From: a virus
IMG/VR virus record: IMGVR_UViG_3300034356_001232
Location: 1 to 64,000 of that record
DNA: 64,000 nt
Strand: one strand, 5' to 3'
Part shown: piece after piece, positions 14,499 to 23,696 of the stretch
Layout of the letters: every line of letters starts with the position of its first letter
Position numbering within the stretch: position 1 is the stretch's first letter
The notes under the pieces: model-generated
The model's input: the letters and a program-made list of their open reading frames with translations, nothing else
The model's database searches: none
Told to the model about the DNA's origin: nothing
Position numbers and translations under genes: made by a program

Positions 14499-14514
14499 TC
14501 TAAAACCAACCGAA

Positions 14515-14856
14515 ATGAAAGTCGCAAGAAAATACGAAGAAGGAGTCCAACTACACCAGTCATACATTGATATCTTGACTAGATTAGCTGGATACAGGTT
14601 GTCAGATTTACATACTAGTATCTTAGGTTACAGTTCTTACTTTGGAACTATTAACAAAGAAATCAAGGATGAGCTGGCTTCCAAGAACAACACTTCTTCA
14701 CAAGTTATTGCTAACGCAATTACCAAGTTAAGAAAGTTAGGATTACTGGAAAAGAATGTGATTAACAAAAAACTATCCCCGAACCAAAAAGAGACAGCTT
14801 CAATTACATTGTTACTAAGTACCGCCAAGAATAAAGAAAATGCCACGATCTCTTGA
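14515..14856 (+). CDS. Winged-helix-like DNA-binding protein, putative regulator
   Basis: Encodes 113 residues. The central part reads SSQVIANAITKLRKLGLLEK followed by NKKLSPNQ. This is the pattern of a recognition helix and wing in MarR-like or replication-type winged-helix domains. No ligand domain is present. It is first in the packaging operon and overlaps the IHF-like gene by 17 nt, so it could regulate late genes or act in DNA packaging. Family assignment is by pattern only. Confidence 0.55.
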   Translation: MKVARKYEEGVQLHQSYIDILTRLAGYRLSDLHTSILGYSSYFGTINKEIKDELASKNNTSSQVIANAITKLRKLGLLEKNVINKKLSPNQKETASITLLLSTAKNKENATIS

Positions 14857-15400
14857 AAAAAGTAGAAAGGAAGTAGAGTTTAAATCCTATGGGTTATACT
14901 CGGAAGTTGCTAGGCAAGTTGATTGCACAGCATCAGATGTGGATACTATTTACTCTTGGTACATCAATAAGACCTTAGACCAGATGAACAACGAACCTTC
15001 CGTTAAAGTTTTCTTCAAAGGACTAGGTACTATTAAACTTGACTTTGCTAGGGGCTTGAGATACTTTCAAGGATACATCACTAGTTTAGATCAGCAAGTT
15101 ACTTTTTACTTAGATAAGAACAGACCGAGTTATTTACGTTTAAGTTTTTTGCTTGCCCGGCACAAAGCACTTTCCGAAACAATTACTACTACAAAACAAA
15201 GACTTGAGAAGTATAAAGAAATCGGAGCAATCAAAGAAGCCGGCTACATGAACAAACTAACCCGACTCGACCAACTTCAAAACCGACTTAATTTAATATA
15301 TGAATCCATTCAAAGAATACCTGAATTTGAGCAAAAAAGGACTGCAGAATGCGGACAAAGTGCTTCACGGAGTAACGAACAAGATTGCCAACCAATTTAG
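14840..15400 (+). CDS. IHF/HU-like DNA-binding protein with C-terminal extension
   Basis: Encodes 186 residues. The first 90 follow the HU/IHF plan: helix (LYSEVARQV), turn, helix (TASDVDTIYSWYINKTLDQM), then strand VKVFFKGLGTIKLDF, corresponding to the conserved glycine turn of HU. The DNA-bending arm seems short or altered. The second half is a charged helical extension. An IHF-like gene near terminase and portal is usual in crAss-like phages. Its last 101 nt overlap the next gene in another frame, an unusually long overlap. Confidence 0.65.
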   Translation: MPRSLEKSRKEVEFKSYGLYSEVARQVDCTASDVDTIYSWYINKTLDQMNNEPSVKVFFKGLGTIKLDFARGLRYFQGYITSLDQQVTFYLDKNRPSYLRLSFLLARHKALSETITTTKQRLEKYKEIGAIKEAGYMNKLTRLDQLQNRLNLIYESIQRIPEFEQKRTAECGQSASRSNEQDCQPI

Positions 15401-15680
15401 ACTGTTGAGTAATGAGAAACAAGAAGTTATCGCAGAGAGGATGGAGATATGTCTCAACTGTCCTTACAACTCCAGAAACGCTAGAGAATCTGTGGAGTAT
15501 GCAGAACTTACAGGCAAGCAGTACGACACATCCAGGATTGAAGATCACTGTTCGTTTTGTGGCTGCATCCTCGATTTCAAAACCGCATCTCTTTCTTCGG
15601 ATTGCGGTATAGCAGATTGGAATGAGGAAAATCCTGAAAAACAATTACCTTTAAAGTGGACAAAATATAACCCATCATAA
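15300..15680 (+). CDS. Zinc-ribbon-like protein with CxxC pairs
   Basis: Encodes 126 residues. The N-terminal 47 are helical; then come CLNCPYNS at residue 51 and CSFCGCIL about residue 84, with a further Cys in SSDCGIADW. Two CxxC pairs spaced this way fit a zinc-binding ribbon. It could bind nucleic acid or be structural. Start at 15300 is chosen because the helical lead-in (ANQFRLLSNEKQEVIAERME) looks coding; it overlaps the IHF-like gene by 101 nt. The next in-frame Met would remove all of that lead-in. Confidence 0.65.
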   Translation: MNPFKEYLNLSKKGLQNADKVLHGVTNKIANQFRLLSNEKQEVIAERMEICLNCPYNSRNARESVEYAELTGKQYDTSRIEDHCSFCGCILDFKTASLSSDCGIADWNEENPEKQLPLKWTKYNPS

Positions 15681-15681
15681 A

Positions 15682-15819
15682 ATGAAAACACAAGCACAAC
15701 CCAAACCAAAGACCATCACTAACCAGTGTGGTGGAAACAAAGGCACTAAATGCGCAGTAGAACTGTACATCATGCCTAACGATGGAAACATCAATGTAGC
15801 GAAAGCTATTAAGAAATAA
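15682..15819 (+). CDS. Very small protein (45 aa), unknown
   Basis: ATG at 15682 starts 1 nt after the previous stop region and gives MKTQAQPKPKTITNQ..., ending in NVAKAIKK. It is basic with two Cys (QCGGNKGTKCAVEL), perhaps a minimal metal- or nucleic-acid-binding peptide. Tight packing between neighbours (6 nt to the next start) supports it being a gene. No function assigned. Confidence 0.5.
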   Translation: MKTQAQPKPKTITNQCGGNKGTKCAVELYIMPNDGNINVAKAIKK

Positions 15820-15825
15820 TAGACA

Positions 15826-16038
15826 ATGGAAACCAACCAACCTATCAAGTCTAACCGTAAGGAGCTACCTGAGCCGCCAAGTACTTTTCAAGATGATTTA
15901 TTTTCAACTATGAAAATATTTTGGAAAGCCGGGTACTCTTACGGGAAGACTGGTAATAATGAAGACTTCTATGCAAGGACGCTAGAAGACTTTATGAATT
16001 TATCTTACCAAGACTTTTTGAAAAAATATGGCAGTTAA
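15826..16038 (+). CDS. Small hypothetical protein in packaging operon
   Basis: Encodes 70 residues, acidic and helical (FQDDLFSTMKIFWKAGYSYG), overlapping the next start by 11 nt. No recognised motif. Its position two genes before TerL makes a packaging or assembly role possible. Confidence 0.55.
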   Translation: METNQPIKSNRKELPEPPSTFQDDLFSTMKIFWKAGYSYGKTGNNEDFYARTLEDFMNLSYQDFLKKYGS

Positions 16039-16345
16039 AAAACAAACATACGTATCAGCCGAATTAGAGTGGGCAGAGTCCAAGCTAAAGGAGTGGCGTG
16101 ACTACGTAGATAAGAATCCAATTGCGGAACTAAAAGACCGCATAGAATGGAAGCCAACTTCTAAGGGAGGAGCAATACCTATGGTCATTGCTTCCATAGA
16201 ATCACAGATTAAGTCTCTCCGTGATACTATGAAAGAATATCTTTCCCTACTCGAGACTGTAGATAAACTCCGTGAGAAAGAAGAGCAAAAGACAGTTGCT
16301 CGTGGATCACAGGAGGTAAATGGACTAATGAAAAAATTCATGTAA
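16028..16345 (+). CDS. Coiled-coil protein before TerL, candidate small terminase
   Basis: Encodes 105 residues, mostly helix: ELEWAESKLKEWRDYVD and a long C-terminal coil (SQIKSLRDTMKEYLSLLE, VDKLREKEEQK). It overlaps the TerL start by one base (ATGTAATG arrangement). Size, helical content and position fit a small terminase subunit, but no helix-turn-helix is obvious, so the assignment is by context. It could instead be a TerL or procapsid accessory. Confidence 0.5.
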   Translation: MAVKKQTYVSAELEWAESKLKEWRDYVDKNPIAELKDRIEWKPTSKGGAIPMVIASIESQIKSLRDTMKEYLSLLETVDKLREKEEQKTVARGSQEVNGLMKKFM

Positions 16346-18354
16346 TGTATAATCTAGATAGTGCTGAATTCCTAATCAACATGAAGAGCATCCCGGAGGA
16401 CGAAACCTCTGAGGAGTTTGAGGCGTTTTGGGAAAACGAGTATAAGAAGATTACGGAGGGAGTCACTATCAATGGATTCTATTTTTCCCCGTTTATTTAC
16501 TGGCATCTAAATTACGGCACGTTATACAAAGATGAGTTAGTTGGTGCCCGCAAAGTCCGTAGACTAGGCAAACCCCAACTGTGGGATAGTTATCTTCAGA
16601 TAGATGAGTCAATAGGGAGAGCGGAAAGTCATGAGGATGGTATGAAAGGGCTGGTCATAGTAGGATCCCGTCGTATCTCCAAGACTATTATCACCTCTTC
16701 CTATATGGCTCACAAAGCCGTAACACAGTTTGGTAGTGACAATCTTATTTCAGCTCTAAACCAACCGGATTTAAGCAACACTACCCAAGCTGTAGATTTG
16801 GTTCTACAGAACTTACCGAAGTACTTTAGATTCCTGCGTATTGAGGATGACTGGAAGCGTCAGGTTACTTTAGGTTTCAAGGATAAAACCTCGAATAAGC
16901 GTAACGCTTTCTCACGCATACACGTGCGGAACTTCGATGAAGGAAACAATACGGAGGCAGCGGCAGGTCTTACCCTTTCTTCTTTTATGTTAGAAGAAGC
17001 CGGTAAGGGAAACATGCTTAACTGTCTGTCGGCTACTATTCCTTGTTTTGACTCAGAGTATGGATGGCGCTGTTCTCCGATTGTAATTGGAACATCAGGA
17101 GATATGACCAAGGCTTCTGACTTAGAAGAACTTTTCAATAACCCAGAAGCATACAACTTCCTTTCTGTAGAGGCAAATGAATCAGGAAAATCCTATGGTT
17201 TGTTTATTCCCGGCACCAAGTCGCTAAAAGTACCTAGAGAGAATAAACCTTTAGGCTTATACCTAGGCAAGGAGGAATCTTCCGAACTAGATAATATTAC
17301 CATCTGGGTAAGTGACGAGGTTAAAGGTAAAGAGATGATTCTTAAGAATCGTGAAAACGTTAAGAAAGCATCCGGCCTTGAAGCATACTTGAAGGAGATA
17401 ATGTACTATCCTCTAACTCACGAGGAGTGCTTTATGGAAATGTCGCAAAACATCTTCCCGGTAGATCTTCTCCAAGAACAATTACAGAAGTTAACCAACC
17501 AAGACATCAAGGGTGACAATGTAGAACTTTACCTAAAGCAAGACGGTAAGGTTGCCCACAAGTTCACCGACAAAAAACCCGTAGTCAACTTCCCAATAAA
17601 ACCAGCAGATGACATAGAAGGATGTGTAGTGATTTGGGAATACCCAATCTCTGATGCTCCTTACGGTCTTTATACAGCAGGAACGGATCCTTACAAACAG
17701 TCACAGGCACATTACTCTACTTCTTTGGGATCGACTTATATCTACAAGCGAGTTCATAACCTTTCAGGTGAAGGTTGGCAGAATATAGTAGTAGCTTGTT
17801 ATACAGGTCGTCCTAAGAAAATCGAACAGTGGTATGAGACTACCAAACTCTTGCTTATGTATTACAATGCCAAGACCCTATGTGAAAACATGGATTATGG
17901 TTTTATCCAGCATTGTGTAGAGAAAAACATAAGTCCTAAAGTCCTAGAAAGAACGCCTTCTTTCCTAACAGATATCCACCCTAACTCAATGGTTAATCGT
18001 GACTATGGAATTCACATGACCAAAGAAATTAAATCTTACTTACTAGGATTAATTATTGAATACCTAACTGAAGAGATAGATGTAGAGCGAGATAAAGATG
18101 GAAATATCAGTAAAACTAGGTTAGGTGTATCTAGAATTTTAGACCCATTACTGTTAAAAGAATTGCTCAAATTTACACCAAAATTGAATGTTGACCGTAT
18201 TATTGCATTTGGATTGACACTAGCAATGTCCCGAACTCTTTATAATAAAATTACTATCCATAGTAATACTGAAGATGGTCGGATGAAAGAATACTTTCAA
18301 TCCAGAAAACCTTTCTCACCATTTAAACAATCCTCAAGCTCACTATTTAGATAA
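16345..18354 (+). CDS. terL: Terminase large subunit
   Basis: Encodes 669 residues. The ATPase domain has a Walker A variant GSRRISKT at residues 107-114 and a Walker B-like strand ending in LEEA at 216-219. The nuclease domain begins near YTAGTDPYKQ, with Asp448 a likely metal ligand; ENMDYGF and a C-terminal NVDRIIAFGLTLA follow, as in phage TerL RNase H-like nucleases. Length and gene order (IHF-like, TerL, portal) match crAss-like phages. It docks on the portal and drives ATP-dependent DNA packaging. Leader and spacing suggest translational coupling to the gene before. Confidence 0.9.
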   Translation: MYNLDSAEFLINMKSIPEDETSEEFEAFWENEYKKITEGVTINGFYFSPFIYWHLNYGTLYKDELVGARKVRRLGKPQLWDSYLQIDESIGRAESHEDGMKGLVIVGSRRISKTIITSSYMAHKAVTQFGSDNLISALNQPDLSNTTQAVDLVLQNLPKYFRFLRIEDDWKRQVTLGFKDKTSNKRNAFSRIHVRNFDEGNNTEAAAGLTLSSFMLEEAGKGNMLNCLSATIPCFDSEYGWRCSPIVIGTSGDMTKASDLEELFNNPEAYNFLSVEANESGKSYGLFIPGTKSLKVPRENKPLGLYLGKEESSELDNITIWVSDEVKGKEMILKNRENVKKASGLEAYLKEIMYYPLTHEECFMEMSQNIFPVDLLQEQLQKLTNQDIKGDNVELYLKQDGKVAHKFTDKKPVVNFPIKPADDIEGCVVIWEYPISDAPYGLYTAGTDPYKQSQAHYSTSLGSTYIYKRVHNLSGEGWQNIVVACYTGRPKKIEQWYETTKLLLMYYNAKTLCENMDYGFIQHCVEKNISPKVLERTPSFLTDIHPNSMVNRDYGIHMTKEIKSYLLGLIIEYLTEEIDVERDKDGNISKTRLGVSRILDPLLLKELLKFTPKLNVDRIIAFGLTLAMSRTLYNKITIHSNTEDGRMKEYFQSRKPFSPFKQSSSSLFR

Positions 18355-18362
18355 TAATAACC

Positions 18363-20807
18363 ATGATTATAGAAGTTTTAAAGGGGTATAATGACCCTCT
18401 CAATCATTCCTATTTCTACCCGAAACAATTTGTAACTAAGGAAGAAAAAGCCACAGAGACTTTTATCAAGTCTAATATGGACTATTTTGCAAATATTGCA
18501 TTTGCTCAGTACAAACAGAATGTTAAGTTCCGTAAGAACTACCGACTGTATAATGGTGAGTTTAACTTTCAGGATTATGTAAACCAACCTGAGTATAAGG
18601 AAATGATCGATTACTTGTCAGACGTACCTGATCAAGAGCCAGATGTTCCGCAATACCTCAAACACTATTCAATAGTAAATCCTCCTATCAATCAGTTGAA
18701 GGGAGAACTCATTAACCGTCCTCATCGTTACAAGGTAAAAGCTGTAGATGATGACGCTATCAACGAGACTATTGACTTTAGAACTCAACTTCTAAAGGAT
18801 CACTTCATGGAACAGCTTCGTGCCAACCTTGAAGGTAAGGACGTTGACCCTGAGATGTTAGCTCAGCAAGAACAGGAAATCCAAGATAAAATTTTGGATT
18901 ACACCTCAACTGCTGAAGAGTGGGGTAACAAAACCCTTAACGCTCTGAAGTATCATTTTAACTTTAAAGAGAAGTCTCAGCAATCTTTCTTGGATTTCTT
19001 GATTACCGGGCAAGAGTTTCACCACTTCTACCCTACCAATTCTCGCATAGGATTTAACTACAAAGTAGAGAACCCTTCTAACGTATGGTACTTGGGTAAT
19101 CGTAATGCAATCTACACAGACGATTGTTGGGCATTGGGAACTATCGAGGTTCTTTCTATGTCTGAAATCGTTGAGAGATATACTTTGACAGCAGAAGAAG
19201 TTGAGCATTTGAATACTCGTGCCGTACAAAACTTACGCAACAACGAGTACTCGCCATTATCTCCTGCTCTTCCTAATCCTAATGATCCTTTGTGGCAGTT
19301 GACATTTGAGAACGTAGGTGACTTTGCCAATGGAGGTATTGACCACAACGTATTCTCGTTTAACTCTCAGCATGCATTCACCGTAGTTACTGCTTACTGG
19401 CAGTCTAAGAAAAGAATCTACAAACGTACTTACTTGGATGAAGAAGGATTCCAGCAAGAGATGTTCGTAAATGAAGATTATAAGTTTGACAAAAGGATGG
19501 GCGACGTAAGCCTAGAAGAACTTTGGATTAATGAATGGTGGAGAGGTATTAAGATTGGTGCCGACATCTACATTAACATTGAACCTCTTGAGTACATCCA
19601 GACTCCTCCTATTGTTGGGATTGTAAATACTGCCCGTAATACTCAAAGCAAATCATTCCTCGATCTAATCAAGCCTTATCAGATTCTCTATAACATCTGT
19701 ATGAACCAGTTGTGGGAGATTCTAGAAAAGGAAATTGGTGTTGTGTTCTTAGGCGACTTGAAAGTTGTGCCTAAGAAAGACTCCCAGGATCCAATTGAGA
19801 TGATGTTGTGGAATGCTAAGAACCGTGGTGCCCTTTTCATTGATACGTCAATAGAGAACACCGGGGGTGCTGTACAGTTCAACCAAATGTCACGAGTTGA
19901 CTTGAGTCGTAGTACAGAGATTCAAACCCGTATTCAATTGGCTCAGTTAATCAGGTCAGAAGCTTACGAGTTGATTGGGGTAAGTCGTCAACGTCTTGGA
20001 AGCACTACACCATCAGAAACTGCAACTGCTGCTAACAATTCTCTCCAGCAATCATTTGCCCAAACAGAAACTTGGTTTGCTTGGCATGACGTAGTATTGC
20101 AACGTACCTACCAGACCATTCTAGATATTGCCCAGTACTTTGAATTGCAAAAACCTACCTCTACTCTAAACTATCTTAACTCTGAGTTAGAGAATGTATT
20201 CTTACAAGTAAGCAAGAACGAACTTCTTCACGAGCTGTTTGTGTTTGTTTCTTCTTACGCAGAAGATAAAGTTACTCTTGATCAGTTAAAACAATTGGCT
20301 CAACCTGCTATGCAGAATGGTGCCGAGTTGATTGAGATGCTTGATTTGTTTACTGCCTCCTCTGAACGTAGTCTTCGTAAGACCTTGACTGATGTTCAGA
20401 AACGTAAGGAAGCCATGCAACAACAACAACAGCAATTGAAGCAACAGGAGTTGGATCAACAGCAACAACAGTTCCAACAGAAGATGCAAGCTGATATGGC
20501 TGCTGCTGCAGAACAGGCTCGTCGTGATGACAATAACAAAGAACTTGATCGTCAGAATCGCCTTGAGGTTGAGAAGCTTAGAGGTATTGCTAACGAAGGT
20601 TCTTTCAACCCAGAGGTAGATACCACAGAACTTCTTATCAAGCAAACTTCTTTGTCTCAGCAAATCTCTAAAGACAACTACGAAAAAGTAGCCAAGAGTA
20701 GAGAAGCCAGTCTCAAAGAAAGAGAGCTTGACCTGAAAGAGAAGGACATCGATACTAAACTTAAAATAGCCCAAACCAACAAAAACAAATACGACAGGAA
20801 GAAATAA
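18363..20807 (+). CDS. Portal protein
   Basis: Encodes 814 residues, the size expected for crAss-like portals. The N-terminal third has RFRKNYRLYNGEFNF-like residues and a helix-rich wing; a stem/clip-like middle has WWRGIKIGADIYINIEPLEY and VGIVNTARNTQSKSFLDL; then LGSTTPSETATAANNSLQQS is typical of portal crown/stem junctions. The C-terminal 130 residues are a Gln-rich coiled coil (EAMQQQQQQLKQQELDQQQ) and a charged tail, probably the barrel or an assembly arm. It forms the dodecameric vertex for DNA entry. A strong terminator follows. Confidence 0.85.
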   Translation: MIIEVLKGYNDPLNHSYFYPKQFVTKEEKATETFIKSNMDYFANIAFAQYKQNVKFRKNYRLYNGEFNFQDYVNQPEYKEMIDYLSDVPDQEPDVPQYLKHYSIVNPPINQLKGELINRPHRYKVKAVDDDAINETIDFRTQLLKDHFMEQLRANLEGKDVDPEMLAQQEQEIQDKILDYTSTAEEWGNKTLNALKYHFNFKEKSQQSFLDFLITGQEFHHFYPTNSRIGFNYKVENPSNVWYLGNRNAIYTDDCWALGTIEVLSMSEIVERYTLTAEEVEHLNTRAVQNLRNNEYSPLSPALPNPNDPLWQLTFENVGDFANGGIDHNVFSFNSQHAFTVVTAYWQSKKRIYKRTYLDEEGFQQEMFVNEDYKFDKRMGDVSLEELWINEWWRGIKIGADIYINIEPLEYIQTPPIVGIVNTARNTQSKSFLDLIKPYQILYNICMNQLWEILEKEIGVVFLGDLKVVPKKDSQDPIEMMLWNAKNRGALFIDTSIENTGGAVQFNQMSRVDLSRSTEIQTRIQLAQLIRSEAYELIGVSRQRLGSTTPSETATAANNSLQQSFAQTETWFAWHDVVLQRTYQTILDIAQYFELQKPTSTLNYLNSELENVFLQVSKNELLHELFVFVSSYAEDKVTLDQLKQLAQPAMQNGAELIEMLDLFTASSERSLRKTLTDVQKRKEAMQQQQQQLKQQELDQQQQQFQQKMQADMAAAAEQARRDDNNKELDRQNRLEVEKLRGIANEGSFNPEVDTTELLIKQTSLSQQISKDNYEKVAKSREASLKERELDLKEKDIDTKLKIAQTNKNKYDRKK

Positions 20808-20808
20808 T

Positions 20809-20850
20809 AAAAGGCCGTGACAGTTTTAACTATAATAATCACGGCCTTTT
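20809..20850 (+). terminator. Strong intrinsic terminator after portal
   Basis: A 12-bp perfect stem (AAAAGGCCGTGA / TCACGGCCTTTT) with an 18-nt loop, continuing into T-residues. It starts right after the portal stop and ends 9 nt before the next promoter, separating the packaging and capsid units. Confidence 0.85.
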
Positions 20851-20858
20851 TTAACCTG

Positions 20859-20888
20859 TTGCGTTAATTTTTTATTATATTATTTTTG
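20859..20888 (+). promoter_or_regulatory. Promoter of the capsid unit (TTG-N19-TATTTTTG)
   Basis: TTG at 20859-20861 and TATTTTTG at 20881-20888 with 19 nt between them. The transcript leader would be CCTAACCAAACCAACCAAC, leading straight into the ATG at 20910. Confidence 0.8.
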
Positions 20889-20909
20889 AACCTAACCAAA
20901 CCAACCAAC

Positions 20910-22088
20910 ATGAATACTAATGAAAATCCATTAGAGAATTTAGAGTTCTTTGAATCATTCTCCAGTGACGATCCAATTGATGTAAACCCTCAATACGATC
21001 CCAACAAGAACATTGCTCCAGATATTCTGGGTCCAGACGGTACTATTAAAGATCCAATTCTTGACCCTGAATTTGAAGACGAAGAAGAGGAAGACGAAGA
21101 TGCGGATGATAACAATCCTCCTGCCCCTGCGAAAAAGCCTACTCCTGCGCCTGCTCCTTTAGACGATAATGACGATGAAGATGAGCCAATCGATGACAAT
21201 GACGAAGAAGCCGATGACATCAATTATTTTGAAGTCTTTGGAAAGGGATTAGTTAAAGCCGGATTACTTGATGCGGAAGACGTTGAAAACCAAGAGTGGA
21301 CTGAACAGAGTTTCTTAGACAAGATGAGTGAAACCATCGAGAAGAGAGCCTGGGATACCCTTGAAGAGTTGGCAACTGAAACATACGGAGATGCCGGAGT
21401 AAAACTAGTTGAAGATATCTTCATCAACAAAGTTCCTATTCAGCAATACTTGCAGATGTTCAACAACGAACAGATTGTAGATAATGTTGATTTATCTAAT
21501 GAAGTGAACCAAGAAAGAGTGGTTCGTCTTTATTTAGCTAAGACAGGAATGGACGAAGATGAGATTGAAGACCAACTTACTTTTGCTAAAGATAACGATA
21601 GACTTGGTTCTTATGCTAAGAAATACCATGGCAAACTAGTAGAACGTATGCAACAAGAGAGAGCAACACTTGCTCAGGACAATGCACAACGAGTACAGGA
21701 AATCCAACAGAAAGAACAGCAACGTCAACAACAGTACGCTTCTGTTCTAGAAGAGTCTATCAAGAAGGGTGAGATTGAAGGTTACCCAATCAATGAAACC
21801 ACTGCAAGTGACTTATTTGATTTTGTACTTTCAAAACCACACGTTCTTCCAAATGGTCAACGTATTACCGACTTTGAATTTAAGTTGGCTACTATGAGAC
21901 AGGAAGATCCTTCTAAGTTTTTGGCAATAGCAAGACTTGTTCAAAATGATCTAGATTTGACTCCAATGAAAAGAAAGGGTGTGACTGAAGAGACAAACTC
22001 AATCTTTAATGACTTGAAGGTTAAAACTAAAAAATCTACCAAGGGAACAAAATCCAACCAGGATTTATTCACAAGGTACTTTAAATAA
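20910..22088 (+). CDS. Acidic scaffold-like head protein
   Basis: Encodes 392 residues from the ATG at 20910; a TTG 24 nt upstream lies in the promoter and is unlikely. The N-terminal 110 residues are extremely acidic (EDEEEEDEDADD) with Pro/Ala stretches. A helical middle follows, then a coiled coil (QRVQEIQQKEQQRQQQY), and a short basic C-terminus (KVKTKKSTKGTKSNQ). A disordered acidic and helical protein with a basic tail between portal and capsid protein is typical of scaffolding proteins. No protease was identified, so processing is unknown. Confidence 0.65.
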   Translation: MNTNENPLENLEFFESFSSDDPIDVNPQYDPNKNIAPDILGPDGTIKDPILDPEFEDEEEEDEDADDNNPPAPAKKPTPAPAPLDDNDDEDEPIDDNDEEADDINYFEVFGKGLVKAGLLDAEDVENQEWTEQSFLDKMSETIEKRAWDTLEELATETYGDAGVKLVEDIFINKVPIQQYLQMFNNEQIVDNVDLSNEVNQERVVRLYLAKTGMDEDEIEDQLTFAKDNDRLGSYAKKYHGKLVERMQQERATLAQDNAQRVQEIQQKEQQRQQQYASVLEESIKKGEIEGYPINETTASDLFDFVLSKPHVLPNGQRITDFEFKLATMRQEDPSKFLAIARLVQNDLDLTPMKRKGVTEETNSIFNDLKVKTKKSTKGTKSNQDLFTRYFK

Positions 22089-22114
22089 ACAAAAACAAAT
22101 AACATAATACTACT

Positions 22115-23659
22115 ATGCCAAATTTAAGTATGCCTAGGGTTAATGGTAAAGTTATAGCTAACTCCCATATGACCAGTTCCTACTATTCTAAGAATGGTTT
22201 GAACAAACTTACAGAAAAAAACTTCGTGGAAACGATGTTGAAGACTAAGCCTGACCAGTATGACAAGATGATGATTCGTTTGTTTACAGACACTCGTTTG
22301 TATTCTAACGATTTGATCGACCTTGTTATGAAGTCTGGTAAGCCTTTCATGGTTAACGACCCTAACGGTGTCTTTACCTACAAGATTAAAAAACGTGCTG
22401 AATTGCCAAAAATCATCGCTACTTATGCAGTAGGTTCTACTTCTGCTATTAGTGCTAGACCTGGTATTGACGGACAAGAGTTTGACGTTGTATTTGACAA
22501 GCAAGCTTTCACTGTAAATGACATTATCACTGCTCACCGTTATGAGCAAGAAACTCAAATCCAAATCGTAGCTGAGCCTGAGCGTTTCCAAAACGGTTTC
22601 CGTTATCGTTGTCGTGCTGCCGGTTCAACTTCTGCTGATTTTGTTAACTTGCGTTTCCTCGTTGTAGGGGTTGAGTATTTCAAAGTTGGTAACGTGTTGG
22701 GTGAATACACTACTAGTTTCTCTGGTCTTGGTTTGTTCGACGGTCACTTGGAAGTTATGGCTGATGTTCTTAACCAATATGGTGTAGAGCACACTATCAC
22801 TGACTGGGCTGATGCTACTAAGTTGGGTGCACAAACTGATGCTACTGGTAATCCTTTGGATATCACTTACTACTCTGTAACTGATCCTAACGCTGAAGGT
22901 GAAAAAACCAAAATCGTTGGTTGGGAGCCTACAGTATCTCGTCTTCTTCGTATGGAAATGTTGCGCATGCGTGCAAACATGTTGATGTGGGGTCGTCAAG
23001 GTAACACTAAAGATGAAAAAGGTCGTCCAACTCGTTTGAAGCCAGGTTTGTGGCAGCAATTGCACTTGGGTAACGTTCTTTACTATGATCGTGGTCAATT
23101 CTCTTTGAACCTTTTGCGTTCTGCTATTGGAGATTTGTTCTACAACCGTGTGAAGATTGCTGACCGTTATGTAAAAGTATACACTAACCGTGCTGGTATG
23201 GAATTGGCTTCTTTGTCAATCCGTAAAGACTTCAACAACCAAAACATGACTTTGAATGCTGATAAGTTCATGGATGGTAAAGATCGTTTGAAGCAAGGTT
23301 ATGCATTGCAGTTTGACCACTTCATGACTACTGAGACAGGTCCAGTAGAATTCATCGAATTGGAACAGTTGAACGAGCATGCTACTTTCTTGGAATTGGG
23401 TCCTAACAAAAAGACTCCTCCAATCTTCATCATTATGGACGTAAGCAACGAAGGTGGTGCTAACATCCGTGAGGTGAAATTGTCTACTCGTCCTAACATG
23501 TACTATCAGTACATTGCAGGTTCAGTAGGATTTGGTCAGTCACAAACTGTGATTGCCAACAAAGATCCATACAGTACCTACATCATGAAGGACTTCTGTG
23601 GTATCTTCTTGGAAGATCCTACTCGTACCGTAATCATTAAAGAATACCCACGCTTGTAA
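22115..23659 (+). CDS. Major capsid protein
   Basis: Encodes 514 residues, the usual size for crAss-like HK97-fold capsid proteins, and sits directly after the scaffold-like gene. The N-terminal arm (MPRVNGKVIANSHMTSS) is followed by alternating helix/strand, with a long backbone-type helix (VSRLLRMEMLRMRANMLMWG) and a C-terminal domain ending in IIKEYPRL. Codon choice looks biased (many CGT, GGT and TTG), as expected for very high expression. A G/C hairpin follows the stop. Assignment rests on order, size and composition. Confidence 0.8.
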   Translation: MPNLSMPRVNGKVIANSHMTSSYYSKNGLNKLTEKNFVETMLKTKPDQYDKMMIRLFTDTRLYSNDLIDLVMKSGKPFMVNDPNGVFTYKIKKRAELPKIIATYAVGSTSAISARPGIDGQEFDVVFDKQAFTVNDIITAHRYEQETQIQIVAEPERFQNGFRYRCRAAGSTSADFVNLRFLVVGVEYFKVGNVLGEYTTSFSGLGLFDGHLEVMADVLNQYGVEHTITDWADATKLGAQTDATGNPLDITYYSVTDPNAEGEKTKIVGWEPTVSRLLRMEMLRMRANMLMWGRQGNTKDEKGRPTRLKPGLWQQLHLGNVLYYDRGQFSLNLLRSAIGDLFYNRVKIADRYVKVYTNRAGMELASLSIRKDFNNQNMTLNADKFMDGKDRLKQGYALQFDHFMTTETGPVEFIELEQLNEHATFLELGPNKKTPPIFIIMDVSNEGGANIREVKLSTRPNMYYQYIAGSVGFGQSQTVIANKDPYSTYIMKDFCGIFLEDPTRTVIIKEYPRL

Positions 23660-23676
23660 TTTTAGCGGTCTATGAT

Positions 23677-23696
23677 GGGGGAGGTAACACTCCCCC
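23677..23696 (+). terminator. Hairpin after major capsid gene
   Basis: A 7-bp stem GGGGGAG/CTCCCCC with loop GTAACA follows the capsid stop by 17 nt. No T-run follows, so it may be a partial terminator or protect the 3' end of the capsid mRNA. Its sequence is close to the hairpins at 26792 and 27298. Confidence 0.65.

Noticed and set aside
20286-20774. 162-residue minus-strand open frame
   Set aside because: Antisense of the Gln-rich coiled coil of the portal gene; Leu-rich composition is explained by reversed CAA/CAG codons.
20886-20909. TTG start for the scaffold-like protein
   Set aside because: It overlaps the -7 box of the promoter and would fall at or before the transcription start; the ATG at 20910 follows an AACCAA leader.
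22124-23098. 155- and 157-residue minus-strand open frames under the capsid gene
   Set aside because: The strong codon bias of the capsid gene leaves few stops on the other strand; no start context, no promoter, no recognisable protein.
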